Below are positions 21,304-32,249 of a DNA stretch of 64,000 nucleotides, piece after piece. Made by a program: the position numbers and the translations under genes. Numbering within the stretch: the first letter of the stretch is position 1; each line of letters opens with the position of its first letter. Under the pieces are notes generated by a model. That model was not told the origin of the DNA, did no database searches, and worked only from the letters and a program-made list of their open reading frames with translations. This DNA is from Deroplatys truncata (taxonomy: Eukaryota > Arthropoda > Insecta > Mantodea > Mantidae), in assembly GCA_030765065.1 (NCBI GenBank), contig CM060990.1, forward strand, positions 418,137,198 through 418,201,197, in the 5' to 3' direction.

Positions 21304-22321
21304 ATGGCAGAGTTTATGAACTATGTAGCACATGGCAAAATATACAATCAGAGACAAGAACATGTGGATTCAGAGAACTTTAAAGGGTTTTATCGTTTTA
21401 CTAAGGTTAATGTGGACTGGTTGAAGGCATATTTATTTGGACCAGAGAAAATGGAAACAAGAGGAGGAGCATTGAAGAATGTGATTAAATTAAAGACATT
21501 TTTAAGACTGGTGGGTGATCCTGGCTTCCAAGTTGGCATTGGAGAGGATCTTGGAATACATCAGACCACTGTATCCAAAACTGTTGTTGAGGTTATGGAT
21601 GCCATAACTGAGAAAGCACCAGCTTGGATAAAGTTTCCACAAACTGAGTTAGAGTTTGATGCTGCAAAACGTCAGTGGCTAGAGAAGTATGATTTTCCAG
21701 CAGCAGTAGGAGCCCTAGACTGTACACATATTCGAATTAAAAAGCCAAAAGATATTGGAGATGAATATGTGAACAGAAAAGGCTATACAAGCATCCATGT
21801 ACAAGCTACTTGCAATGCAAAAGAATGCTTCACCAGTATTGATGCTTCCTGGCCAGGATCTGTGCATGATGCAAGAATTTGGAGGGCCTCAAATATACAG
21901 GCGACTTTGAGACAAAATGGTGTGAATGCACTGCTTCTTGCAGACAGTGGTTATGGCATTGCCCCATGGCTTATGGTGCCCTATAGAAATGCAGAAACAC
22001 CCCCAAGAAATTGCGTACAATAGGTGCATCACTAAAAAGAGGGTCATCATTGAGCAGTGCTTTGGACAACTAAAACAACGGTTTCCAATTCTCCAGAATA
22101 CTGTGCGTTTGTGCACTAATAATATACCAAAACTAATTACCTGCTGTGCCGTACTGCATAATATTGCAAAATATTTGCAAGACCCAGATCCAGAACTACC
22201 AGCTTTCAATGAAGAAGTAGAGGTGCATGCTGATCAAAATCATGAGATGCCAGCAGCAATCCGACGAAATGGTGAAGTTAGGAGAAACCAGATAGCAGAA
22301 ATAGTATTGCACCATGTATAA
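21304..22321 (+). pseudogene. Harbinger transposase (HARBI1-like DDE nuclease), one frameshift
   Basis: This is the DDE-superfamily nuclease that cuts the element ends. I favour the ATG at 21304 (AAAATGG context). An in-frame ATG exists at 21274. A short N-terminal helical region precedes ALDCTHI with the first catalytic Asp, then YVNRKGYTSIHVQ, SWPGSVHDARIW and LLADSGYGIAPW with the second Asp. KKRVIIEQCFGQLKQRFP carries the Glu. The frame breaks in a run of five C at 22000-22004. With one C fewer it would pass from AETP directly into QEIAYNRC and on to the stop at 22319-22321. Apart from that single base the gene looks intact, at the usual family length of roughly 340 residues. The frameshift may be a sequencing or homopolymer error or a genuine recent mutation. 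Confidence 0.88.
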
Positions 22322-22329
22322 AGCCTTAT

Positions 22330-24320
22330 GTTTCCTTCCTATATGTTTTTTTTAAAAAGTGGTTTCCCTAAATCAATATTGTATATGTTACCTTCAGATT
22401 AGATTAAGTGTTGTCGTAATCTACTTTGATATGTTTATTTTGTTTCAGCCTCATTTATATACAATTCGTCTACATTTCTCTTTAATTTTAACAGTGCTTC
22501 AGGTTTTGCTATTTCTACCCCTTACCTATGTAGTACATTAAAATTCCTCAGACTAAAAGTAGAACTTTTTAAAAAAGCTGAGGAAGGTATATAATTTACT
22601 TTCATAAAACAGTTAAGTATTACTCTTAAAATTTGGACAAATAATGAGTATTCATTCTATCAAATACACTTAAAGGAACAGACAGTGAACTTACACACAT
22701 TAATGATATAAATTTCTGATTGTTGTAATTGTATATTTCCTGGGAGTCAGACTCAAGTTATGAAGCCACTCAAAAATTGGATAACATGATTTCAACAGAA
22801 GTATTCTTGGAATCTCCCCAAATTAAAAAAGCATTTTAATAATAATTTCACCTATCTCTTTATGATTTACTGCCTTAAAAGTGAAAAGTTCTCTACACAC
22901 CAAATTCTTAGGTCTTGTATTTTTCAAGGGTACAAGTTGAAGATTCTCAGGAAGCTGCCTCTGCTTGACCTCCTTACCTTTGAAAAAACTCGTAACTGTA
23001 ATACACTCAATCATGTTTCATTGAAGCTTAGGGAAATATCATCATCTTGAAAGTCATGAGTCCCGAATATTGCATTAATGTTTTAATTCAACTCAACTTT
23101 AAACCTGGCAATGTATAAAAATTATCAAAATGCTTGTATTTGATATTTTAATATTTGTTCTTCCACTTAAGCCATGTGTAAGCACTAAGTTGCAAACTTG
23201 AACCAGAATTGAAAAACCAATTTCAACACTGGGACTTGAATTGGGGATCTATGGTAGAGGTACCCTCCACTCAATAGGTATCTGTGACATTGGATTTTCA
23301 AGTCTAAATCAAATTTTCAACTTACGTTTGACTTTCTTAAAAATTGTAAAAAAATTGAATACAGTGTAACACCAATCATGTTGTTACACTTTATTTTAAT
23401 GCTTTATGATTTCAAAATTTAGTAGTTTGTAACTATTACATATAAATATGTATATATTTAAGAATTTTTCTTTATCTTATAAAAAGGTCGTGAAATCACT
23501 GCATGCTCAGGAAATCTCTTGATGCTTGCTTCATCTTTGCTAACCACTAAGTCAGTAAGCAGTTTCAAGTATGAGATTGCATTACATTGTAATTCTTCTG
23601 GGTAGCAGAAAAATGTGACAGTTTTAAGTGTTTAGAAAATCACTTCTTGGACAGTCTAGAAAATCCAGCAAATCAATGCAAATAGTAACCCATAATGACA
23701 TTGTATTGTAGAATAGGAATGTATTTGTTTAATTATTCATGAGATGAAAAAAATAATTAAAATTTAAAAAAGTAGATAAATGCATGTGCAGTTACTTGAA
23801 AATTTTATATATATATATATATAAAGCCTTATTCGTCCTATTAAACTTGCAACTAAGCTTCATATAACATAATTATCATAGGTGTGTGTTAAAATTGAAA
23901 ACAATTGATGGTAGCACTGTGGAAGCACGTGAATTTGGTGAATTTCACAATCAACATCAGTCACATGCTTAAAATGTAAAAGAAGTAGAAACCTAACCAA
24001 ATCTCAAACTTGTTTTAAAATCACTATTAATCCATAGGCACTGAAGCTGCTATCTCTGCATTGTGATGGGAAATGAAGTAACATGCTTAAAATGTGGGAA
24101 CCTAACCAAACCTCAAGCTTGTTTTAAAATAATTGTTAATCCACAGGCAGTGAAGCTATCTCTATCTCTGTAGTGGGAAAGGAAAAGGAGGAAGTACCAA
24201 CAATTACACAGAACACCAAACTCAGAGGAAATTGTGAGCTAAAGGAGCATGCTTGAAATGAATGTTATACATTTTCATTGAGAAAGGAAAATCTACACAT
24301 ACTCAAAAAACCAATTTATT
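22330..24320. other. Non-coding middle of the Harbinger element, with a tandem pair and (TA)n
   Basis: No gene recognised. Around 23962-24190 two tandem units of roughly 115 bp share CATGCTTAAAATGT, ACCTAACCAAA, CTTGTTTTAAAAT, TTAATCCA-AGGCA and TGAAGCT. A TA run lies at 23806-23822. Confidence 0.6.
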
Positions 24321-24328
24321 TTAATATT

Positions 24329-25433
24329 TTACACATCAAGCTGCATTCTTAGCTTCTTTTCTTTAAGCTCCAAAACACATAATTGTTTTAGCAACACTAG
24401 CCGCTGCAGTTCAACATTTGATAGTGCACGTGTAAAGTCACTTTCATGCTCGTCCACAACACTTCTCCTTCTTTTGTGTATGGGGGTTGATGTTGAATAT
24501 GGTGGTGGCAATTCATTTGAATCAGCATTCCCCTGGGTCCCCACTTCCACTTCCTCTTCTGTAGAAAGAGCCACAAATGGTTCTTCGACACCAAAACTGC
24601 ATCCTCCTGGAATGCAGAAAGACACATAGTGGTATTAATTTGACTGGCATTTACTAATGAATCAACACGGAACAAATGAAAAAGGTACAAAATTCAAGAG
24701 TGCAGCTACAGCTTTTATGGTGTCTTGAAAATATAATTTAGTATGCTTATCTATATGTGAGTAAATAAGCTTAAATTTGAAATAAAATGTGGAAAGGGCT
24801 TTCTGCATTACTTTGGTCTTCATTGAAAACGTTAAAACGTTATATATATTAAAGAAATAACCCTAACCTCCCGTAAATCAGAAACGTAAAAAATTAATAA
24901 ACCTAAAATAAAAAGTAATTAGGAACGCACGCTGGGAGCGTTGGCGGTATCTCACTGGCTTTGAAGATCAACATAATGCAGATTACCGATCATTTGCTAC
25001 AGTTAGTTGAAGCTGTAGTTATTTATAATTATATACATATATATGTGCTTCATAGCAAAAAGGACTTACCTGGCATCCTTGAAATGGCGGGGTTGGAATC
25101 TCCATCCAGTATCTCGTGCATTACTCTCTCCCAGTCTTTTAAAATAATAATTTGATTACCAGTTTTGTTCAAATCGCACTTTTGCTTTACTCGCATTTTC
25201 ATGTTGTTTATTTTTTTGGTTACTGTGCCCGCATCAACACTTTTGCCGCACATCGCCTCAATTTTAATTTTTAGTTCCTGCAGAGCCTCACTTATATTCT
25301 TCCTTACTGAAGGTAACTGTGATTTGTTAAACAATACTGGGTATTCCCTCAACATATTCGCAAATGTAATTGCTGATATTTCCATTTCTTTTATTTTATT
25401 TACTACAGCACACATGTGAGCACACACGAACAA
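24329..25433 (-). CDS. Harbinger-associated Myb/SANT-like DNA-binding protein, two exons
   Basis: PIF/Harbinger elements encode a Myb-like protein that helps carry the transposase to the nucleus and to the ends. Exon 1 (25433-25070) encodes NKIKEMEISAITFANMLREY, KSQLPSVRKNISEALQELK and KKINNMKMRVKQKCDLNKTG, then WERVMHEIL. This is a helical Myb-like region with Trp and basic residues. It ends at the donor G|GTAAGT (intron begins 25069). The acceptor TTCTGCATTCCAG lies at 24607-24617 and exon 2 (24606-24329) continues with GCSFGVEEPF. Exon phases match (one base plus two bases make a Gly codon). The spliced product is 213 residues. Exon 2 has an acidic stretch, a basic KRRR patch and a C-terminal Leu-rich helix (LVLLKQLCVLELKEKKLRM). 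No internal stop. The start at 25433 is the first Met, and a later Met is possible. Confidence 0.75.
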
Positions 25434-25712
25434 AACTAAAATGGCGAAGTCTCAACCAAGCGCATCCCGGTACCAACGAATCAAAGATGTTAGTATGAGG
25501 GCAAAGAGAGTAGCTCACCCGAGTATATACTCACATTGCAAGGCTGTGGAAGTGAGTATATAATCGTGTGAGGTAGAATTTTTTTATTCATACGAAAATT
25601 AGCATGTTCTCATTGAGCTGAGTATATAATCACAGAAGATTCTCATACTCATGAGCAGAAACTATGAGAAAGTACTCAAGTTTTATTCATACCACCCCAT
25701 ATTCGAGGTACC

Positions 25713-25961
25713 TATGTTCAATTTTAAATTATTGGGCCCATAAACAGAGTTTAGTATGCACTTAACTACTTGCTTATTTAATTCTATCTTCATATATTAC
25801 ACATTCATTTACATTTTATAACACATTTCAGCCATAAGCCACAAGTTTATTCGTTTATATGCATGGTAAATTAGTTTATTGAATGTCAAAAATCTAGCGG
25901 CTTTCTGGTGATCATTATGTTCAAACTGGCGACAATTCAAGTTCCTAAGTTGGTCATCCTG
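25713..25961 (+). mobile_element. hAT 3'-end segment downstream of the Harbinger
   Basis: It starts TTCGAGGTACCTATG and ends in GTTGGTCATCCTG, the inward-reading hAT terminus CAGGATGACCAACTTAGG. It matches the hAT-A 3' region (6466-6760, inverted). Its first part of about 115 bp also duplicates 20870-20998 on the other side of the Harbinger, at visible divergence. It is therefore either the tail of hAT-B after a complex rearrangement or part of a third copy. Confidence 0.7.
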
Positions 25962-26170
25962 AAGCTAACAGCAAGAGAAACTCTACCTTACATGGCGTTT
26001 GTATAACCCATAGATGTATATAACAACGGATTTTCTACCATAGTACTAGGATTGCGAGCCGTCGTCTGCTAGCTCCGCCGCCATTCTGGACGGTCCATCA
26101 TCGAGTGCGGTAATGAATCGTATAGTTACTTGTGCATTAGAACATCACAATCCAACGTTTTTGGTAATGC
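25962..26170. other. Short spacer, nothing recognised
   Basis: It contains a GC-richer patch near 26060-26110 but no gene or RNA that I can support. Confidence 0.4.
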
Positions 26171-26186
26171 TTTAATAAATCAATGT

Positions 26187-26563
26187 GCGGCGTCGTGGCC
26201 GAGTGGTTAGACCGCTCGCCTCCCACCGAGGCCCGGGTTCAATCCCAGGGACCTGCATGTGGGATTTGTGGTGGACGAAGCGGCGTCTGGGCGGGTTTTC
26301 TCCGGGTTCTCCGGTTTCACCCGCCATTCATTCCACCAACTACTCCATCATCATCTTTCCTTTCATCCATTTCACCAACATTTCGTTTCATCTACTTCCT
26401 TCATCCCATACCAGGCATCGGGCTGATCACCCATCCTGGATGCTCTGTCTGATCCATCAGTGTCTGCTCCTCGACGGGCCTCTGACCCCAGGCACCATCT
26501 TGTAAGTCCTGGGGGGTGTAAGTCCTACATAAGAGGAGGGTAAACAGATAATGAATGAATGAA
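26187..26563 (+). mobile_element. SINE-B, full length, tRNA-derived, with 16-bp target duplication
   Basis: The head GTCGTGGCCGAGTGGTTAGA (box A) and GGGTTCAATCCC (box B) look like a Ser/Leu-type tRNA gene and would drive RNA polymerase III transcription. The body includes GGGTTTTCTCCGGGTTCTCC, and the tail is (ATGA)n. It is flanked by an exact 16-bp repeat, TTTAATAAATCAATGT, at 26171-26186 and 26564-26579. That proves retroposition by target-primed reverse transcription and fixes both ends. Unrelated in body to SINE-A. The plus-strand open frames across it are incidental. Confidence 0.93.
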
Positions 26564-26579
26564 TTTAATAAATCAATGT

Positions 26580-28077
26580 ACAGTTAACATCAATATAATT
26601 GCGACTGAGGAAGTATTGAACAAGTCCGCCGGCTTTTCTCGTATTTACTAGTTGCCTCTCCTTAACTTTAGGAAAACCTCGTGTATATTTTACAGTAAAA
26701 TTACGACTGAGGAAATATGAAACCTGGTTCGCCGATTTTTCTTGCTTTTACAATAATAACCCATCATTAACTTAACGAAATTACATTTTACAGTTTGTAA
26801 CCATTCCTCCGATTTGGGTTCACTGACAATAACAGTGCAAGGGCGGAAAAAGTCACAACAAACTTGCAACAGAACTGAGCTATGATCTCAATAGTTTACG
26901 GGCAAAAGTAACTCAACTATGCCCTTAATATCTAACATTAATATCGCAAACACAAGTAAACCAAATATTCTACCTGCAGAAGATCACAGACCTGATCCAA
27001 GTGGTCAAGTTGCTATTGTAAGATTCTCCAAGAATACAAATTTTCTTACCAAGAATATCTGCCCATACTTGTATCACAAGCTATGACAACCACGTGGTAT
27101 GATCTTTCAATAATTTAGTTATACATATGCCTATGCAACTCTTAGAGCTGAACAGAAAATTGAAATTTCACATTCTAGAGTTTTAGGCTTCCCAAAAGGA
27201 AATAGATGGAACTTCAAAACTAATTTAAATATTCTTTCCCTACAAGCTGAAACTAATACTGGTATACCACAATTCCAAACGAAGAATTACATTCATTCCT
27301 CATACTAACGTGCTGCTATTAGAAAAAAATCAACTGTCATAATCCTGTTAAGAGTATGTAATTAATGCCTTTGCCCTCCCAAACACTATAGAATTATTAG
27401 ATAAAACATTTATGTAATTGTAGGTAGAGAGAAAAATCGGATTTAACTATGAATTAAAACTAATATAATCTGCTTATATTAAGTCTGGTATACTGAATAC
27501 CTGTCCAATACTACTTATTTTGTAATTGAATTTATGAGCAAAGAATGGATGGAAATAAATGGTACACATTTTCTGTAACAACATAATTATTTTAATGGTT
27601 GTTTAGTGCATTCCTTAATCTAATGGTGGTATTGGTGTTGATGGGTGTACAATAAAGCTTTCTATACCGTTTTAAAAATGGGTGTGTGAAAGTAAGTGAT
27701 AAAGATATGATATAAAGATAACTGCTTTATATCATATATCTGAGTTGAACCAAATAATAAAATAGAACGCCAAACATAAAAAGTATATAAAGGAAGTTTG
27801 GATAAATGTTTGGTAATTACAAAACTCATATATTTTTAAGAAATTGTAGTTACCCATGAGCATTTAATAATGGCTACATATCCATTGTGTTTATATACCT
27901 GTGAAAACTTAAACGTTTGTCTACAGGCCTTTGGGTGCTGTTATATCCATTTGCAAAACAGTATAATCTTATTATTTGGCTTTAAACTCCATTAAAATAT
28001 ACTATAACCATATACCCACAATGAAATCTCCCCGTCCAACATCGCGTCCTATGTGCAGACGACAACTCGATTTCATT
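26580..28077. other. Spacer with one small tandem pair
   Basis: AATTGCGACTGAGGAAGTAT near 26599 recurs as AATTACGACTGAGGAAATAT near 26699, each followed by a CGCCG-TTTTTCT-like stretch, so there is an imperfect 100-bp tandem pair. The rest is AT-rich with no recognisable gene or repeat. Confidence 0.45.
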
Positions 28078-29512
28078 CGTAAGAATAAAAATCATATGTA
28101 TAAAAAGCAAGTACTTTCTCAAAGTTTGTACTCATGAGTATGAACACTTTCTGTGATTATATACTCAGCTAAATGAGAACATGCTCGTTTTCATAAGAAT
28201 AAAAGCATACTATCTCACAGGAATATATACTCATCCCCACAACAATCTTGTTCACTTAAACGTAAGTATACGTGTTATTTATACTCTTTGACCATATTGT
28301 TCATTGGTTGCGCGGTATTGTGTTGTTTGACATTCTGAATTAGAGGAGTAGATTTTGTAGTGTTTGGTTCTGTCCCGTACTCGCTTCGGCGGTACATATA
28401 CTAAAAAAAAAGATTATAACTGCTCAGTATTTATCCTGTGTTCCATAACAAGTTTCAGCAGAAATGTTAGAGAAATATTAAGTCCTTCAAGAAATGAAAA
28501 ATAATTGAAGCAACACATACAAAAGCGTAGCTTTGCAAATTAAATCAGCAAACCATAAATAAAATTAAATCGTCAAAGGTCTATTACCAATAAACCAGGC
28601 AAAAAGAAAATATTTACAGATTCTAAAATGATAACTATAAGATGTCGGATGCAGATTCAGAACGACTATTTCAAGACTCCTAGGATGTTTACACTACTTT
28701 TATACGAAAAAGATTATTATAAGTAACCTAACTTCTTAAGCAGCTGAATTTTTGGGTTAGGATTTTACATAGTAGGCTTAATTATTAAATGTGACTTTCA
28801 ATGATAATTCGAGGTTATGCTTTCATGAAGGAACACAGGATATTGGAACTCCTTGAATGTTTATGGCAATGTTAGAAAACCAACAAATAAAATGGTTATA
28901 AGCAAAAAGAGAGGAATAGTTGTGGATTGGAAAATCATAGCTCATGAGGTGCTGGATGAAGTCATCCGACTGTTTTTCAGAATCCCAGTATATTTACACT
29001 ATTTAGGTATACTATGTAACAGTTTTCTTATAAAGTAATGAGAAGGTATCTGGATTCTGAAGTTAATACTTGACATAGTAAGGTTAATTAATAAATCTGA
29101 CTTTCAATGTTACTTCTAGGTTATGTATTTCTAAAATAGTGTAGGATTTTGAAACTCCTTTAATGTCCATGACTATGTTTGTAACTTTTCCATGAGTACT
29201 ATATAGCTCATAAATTGTGCCATTCTCTTCATATTTAGTTTTAAGTACAAAATATCAATATATACTCAGAGAGTATGCATCTAACTATGCTCAACATTAG
29301 AGGAGAATGAATTCATAGAACTGAGAATATACTAGCTTATATTCATAACGAGTATGAGTACATACTCTTGTAACATGGATGCTTGAGTATGTTATATTCT
29401 GCTTCCATTTCTTGAGTATGTTCTCAAAATGAAATAGATGCTCGAAAGGGTTTATTCTTACCAAACTTGAAAATGTGAACCATATACTGTATACTCATTT
29501 TTATTCATATAA
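28078..29512 (-). mobile_element. Non-autonomous Harbinger derivative (1.4 kb)
   Basis: Its left end (GTAAGAATAAAAATCATATG, then GTACTTTCTC, ACTCATGAGTATGA, TGTGATTATATACTCAGCT and ATGAGAACATGCT) is the reverse complement of the right end of the 21-25.7 kb Harbinger, in order. Its right end (TATGCTCAACAT, GAGAATATACT, CTGCTTCCAT, TTATTCTTACCAAACT and TTTTTATTCATATAA) mirrors that element's left end. The interior is unrelated and non-coding. It is therefore an internally replaced relative in inverted orientation, about 2.4 kb from its possible autonomous partner. TIRs are somewhat eroded. Confidence 0.82.
28620..29181. repeat. Imperfect tandem duplication, about 307-bp period, inside the Harbinger derivative
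   Basis: CATAGTAGGCTTAATTATTA then GTGACTTTCAATG, GGTTATG, AACTCCTT-AATGT and ATG-CAATGTT (28768-28875) recur as CATAGTAAGGTTAATTAATA and its successors at 29075-29181. The preceding blocks (TTTACACTA-TTT and so on) also pair. No coding frame crosses both units. Confidence 0.7.
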
Positions 29513-32240
29513 CCTGTGATTTCGCGATTTCTCCGGTATATATTCTACTTTCATGGTACATATAACCATGTTACGATACGGGGCTATGTTGTTGTTTCGG
29601 TGCTAAGTTTGAGTGGTTTCCAAATAAGTGGAATATCTCCAGCTTAGAACATAACTAGAAACCTCATTTTTAGTACAGTGGTAACATAAAATACTTCACA
29701 GTGGTTATTATTTCCCAATGTTACATCGCTCTTGCCGCTTAGGATACGCAAAACATCCTATCCTAATTTTAATTGCAATTGCTGCACCTTAATCTGTGAA
29801 TATAAAATCGATTTATTAAAATATTTCAACTCAGGATTAATTCATATTTCGTTAGAATTGATACAAATTGTTTAAGAAATGGATCCCTATATATAATCTC
29901 ACTTAACATTTTGCTGGTTACGTCACTGTATGGAGGATAAGGTAGCTTATTAATATAACGGAATTAATTATGAATTATATGTAGAATATGCAAATTATGA
30001 AGAAAATCAGGTTATATTTTAGTTACTTTAGCATTATTAACCTATTCGAAAATTCTAACGCTAGTGGTTTATAAATGTACTTAATATTAAGTGGAATTTA
30101 TCTCCGATTCACAATGGATATATTAGACGATTGATCAATAGGAATTCAGCATGAAAACTGGAGTTAATTTTCACCCCAGGACATGGCGGCATCCAAACGG
30201 CCACAGAATAAGATATGTGTTGTTAAGAAGACATCAAATTCCAGGGAAATAATTCTCTTTCGGAAGAAATACTAAAGTAATCCGAGTTGTATGAACTGAG
30301 TTCAAGTGCATACAAAAAGTACTACCAAATGGCGTGTACTTTCGCCCGAGCTTCGCATGGTGATATTAAATTGTATCGCTTCATTGTGAACATTAGATTT
30401 TGAGATGCAATATCGCTCCGCGTTGCTACTGTCGCTCCATTGTGAATTGCACATAAGATGTCAAAGATTGTAAACTTTGCTCACAACTTCTAATTCAAAA
30501 ACGATATATAGCAATAAAAATGTGCTTGCATTCTCTACGTTTTCATGGGAATTGAAATCGATTTAAGTACACTTTCCGCGTTGAATACTGAATGGAAGCG
30601 CGGATCTGGATAGTAATGAACCTTGGATCCGATCCTCTTAGTAAGTAGGATCTAAAGAGGCTTCGGATCGAAATTCGTTGCATGGAAGCACTTATCATAT
30701 TCAAATCGTACTGAATACGCCAAAGAAACTATCTTCTACTGTACTCGTTGTAACACGCTGCACGCTGGTCATTTTGTTTTATTAGCGGAATTGGTTTATC
30801 ACATGTGTAATAAAACACACAGCAAAGCCACTTATATCGCTTCCATTATTCGCAATTCATTCTTCTCAAAAATATTCATCAACCCCAAAACCTTAAAATA
30901 GACAGACAAAAACAAACCAACATATATTTAACAGGTTCGCCAAAATAAATCCAAGTTGAACAACATAAAAGCTTGAATTATTTGTTCTCGAACTTTATGT
31001 ACCCAAATCGATCTGAATATGTATTAAATTTAACATTGAAACGCGGATCGTATTCAATATGAAATTGGACTCAAATCGATTTCAATGCCCAATGAAATGT
31101 AGTGACTTGAAAGTTGTGTATTGAACTGACTGAAGAATTGAACTATTAATGCTTCCTTGATTTAAAGAAAAATAAGACCTGTGGCTGTTACGAGCACAAA
31201 ATTACTATGCGCCATCTCTGTTTAGTTCGTTGTCTTCGAAAAGAAATGAACTGACAAGCCACTTCATTCTCCCTGCTTTGAGTTGAGAAAGTTACACAAC
31301 AATAAACCATTTTTATTTATTTATAGTCTAAGATGCAAATATTGAAATTCTACTTTGGAGAACTTAACATTCACAGATGCACCCAGACGCACATCTACAA
31401 TAAAAAACAAACTAACTGAAAGTTTAGGCATATAATGAATGCTATATGTGCTCACTCACTGTATAGCAGGAGAAAAAGGAAAAGTTGTTTGGGATGGAAC
31501 TCCAAGTATATATATATATATATAAGATTTACGTAATACTTTGTACAATATATGTGTTAACTATTTATGCTTTTCATAATTCGAATCTACAATCAATGAA
31601 AGTCCATCTAATTGCTATACAGCACTATCAACATGAAATATGTTAACAACATTTTAAAGATGTCAAGAATTCACTGTCACAATTGCCGTCTGTGTGAAGT
31701 TCATGGAATAGTAGGGCGCCTCCATCGGCGAAAATTGGCGTTATGCAGTAACCTATTTTATTGCCATTACTGACTCCGGCGCGCCAGCTTGTATACTTAG
31801 TAAGCAGTGTGTTCAAAAGTATTATTTCTTCAGTTTTTATTGTTGTTGGTTATCTGTGGACACACTATCTCGAACCGTAATGCGTCAATCTATTTCTGCG
31901 TAGATGTGTGGTGTGGAAGAAAAATACCAGTATCTTCTATTGTAACTGAGAGGAGGTCCAAAATTTCATCTTGCAATTGGTGAGATTTCTAAATAATACT
32001 CTAGCCAATTTTATTTTATTACAATGAATAAGGGACGTAACATTCCAGGAGATCCTGGCCATATTCATTATTGAGAGTCTCGTAGAGAGTTACCAATATG
32101 CGATTTATGAAGAGAACCTTTAAAAATATATGGTGTATATCTGCTTATAAATGGTAAGAAGAGAGGTGATTCCGTTTAGCGTATTTCAAATAAATAGGCC
32201 GGTGTCACGGTCACTCAGGGTTTGATTTTCGAAATTAGAG
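29513..32240. other. AT-rich spacer, nothing recognised
   Basis: No coding frame with family features, no RNA gene and no TE end found. A (TA)n run sits at 31507-31523. GGATC-rich words cluster near 30600-30660 without an explanation. Confidence 0.4.
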
Positions 32241-32249
32241 AAATCGGAA

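Larger units (their letters stand above)
20999..25700. mobile_element. PIF/Harbinger DNA transposon, near-complete
   Basis: The left end GATGGTATGAATAAAAATGA (21001) is inverted at the right end, which reads back as GGTGGTATGAATAAAACTTG (from 25698). The element contains the two genes expected of the superfamily, a DDE nuclease (21304-22321, plus) and a Myb-like DNA-binding protein (24329-25433, minus), in convergent arrangement. Subterminal zones at 21020-21230 and 25520-25690 hold repeated palindromic GAGTAxATACTC words. The exact 3-bp target duplication typical of the superfamily could not be fixed because the terminal bases are ambiguous. Confidence 0.88.

Noticed and set aside
21889-22209. 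Minus-strand frame of 106 codons
   Set aside because: It is antisense to the Harbinger transposase, whose plus-strand frame has family motifs.
26187-26260. Functional tRNA-Ser gene
   Set aside because: Box A and B are good, but the sequence is the head of a 377-bp unit with a 16-bp target duplication, and no acceptor stem or variable arm closes. It is a SINE.
26183-26505. Two overlapping 90-106 codon plus-strand frames
   Set aside because: They lie wholly inside SINE-B and have no protein features.
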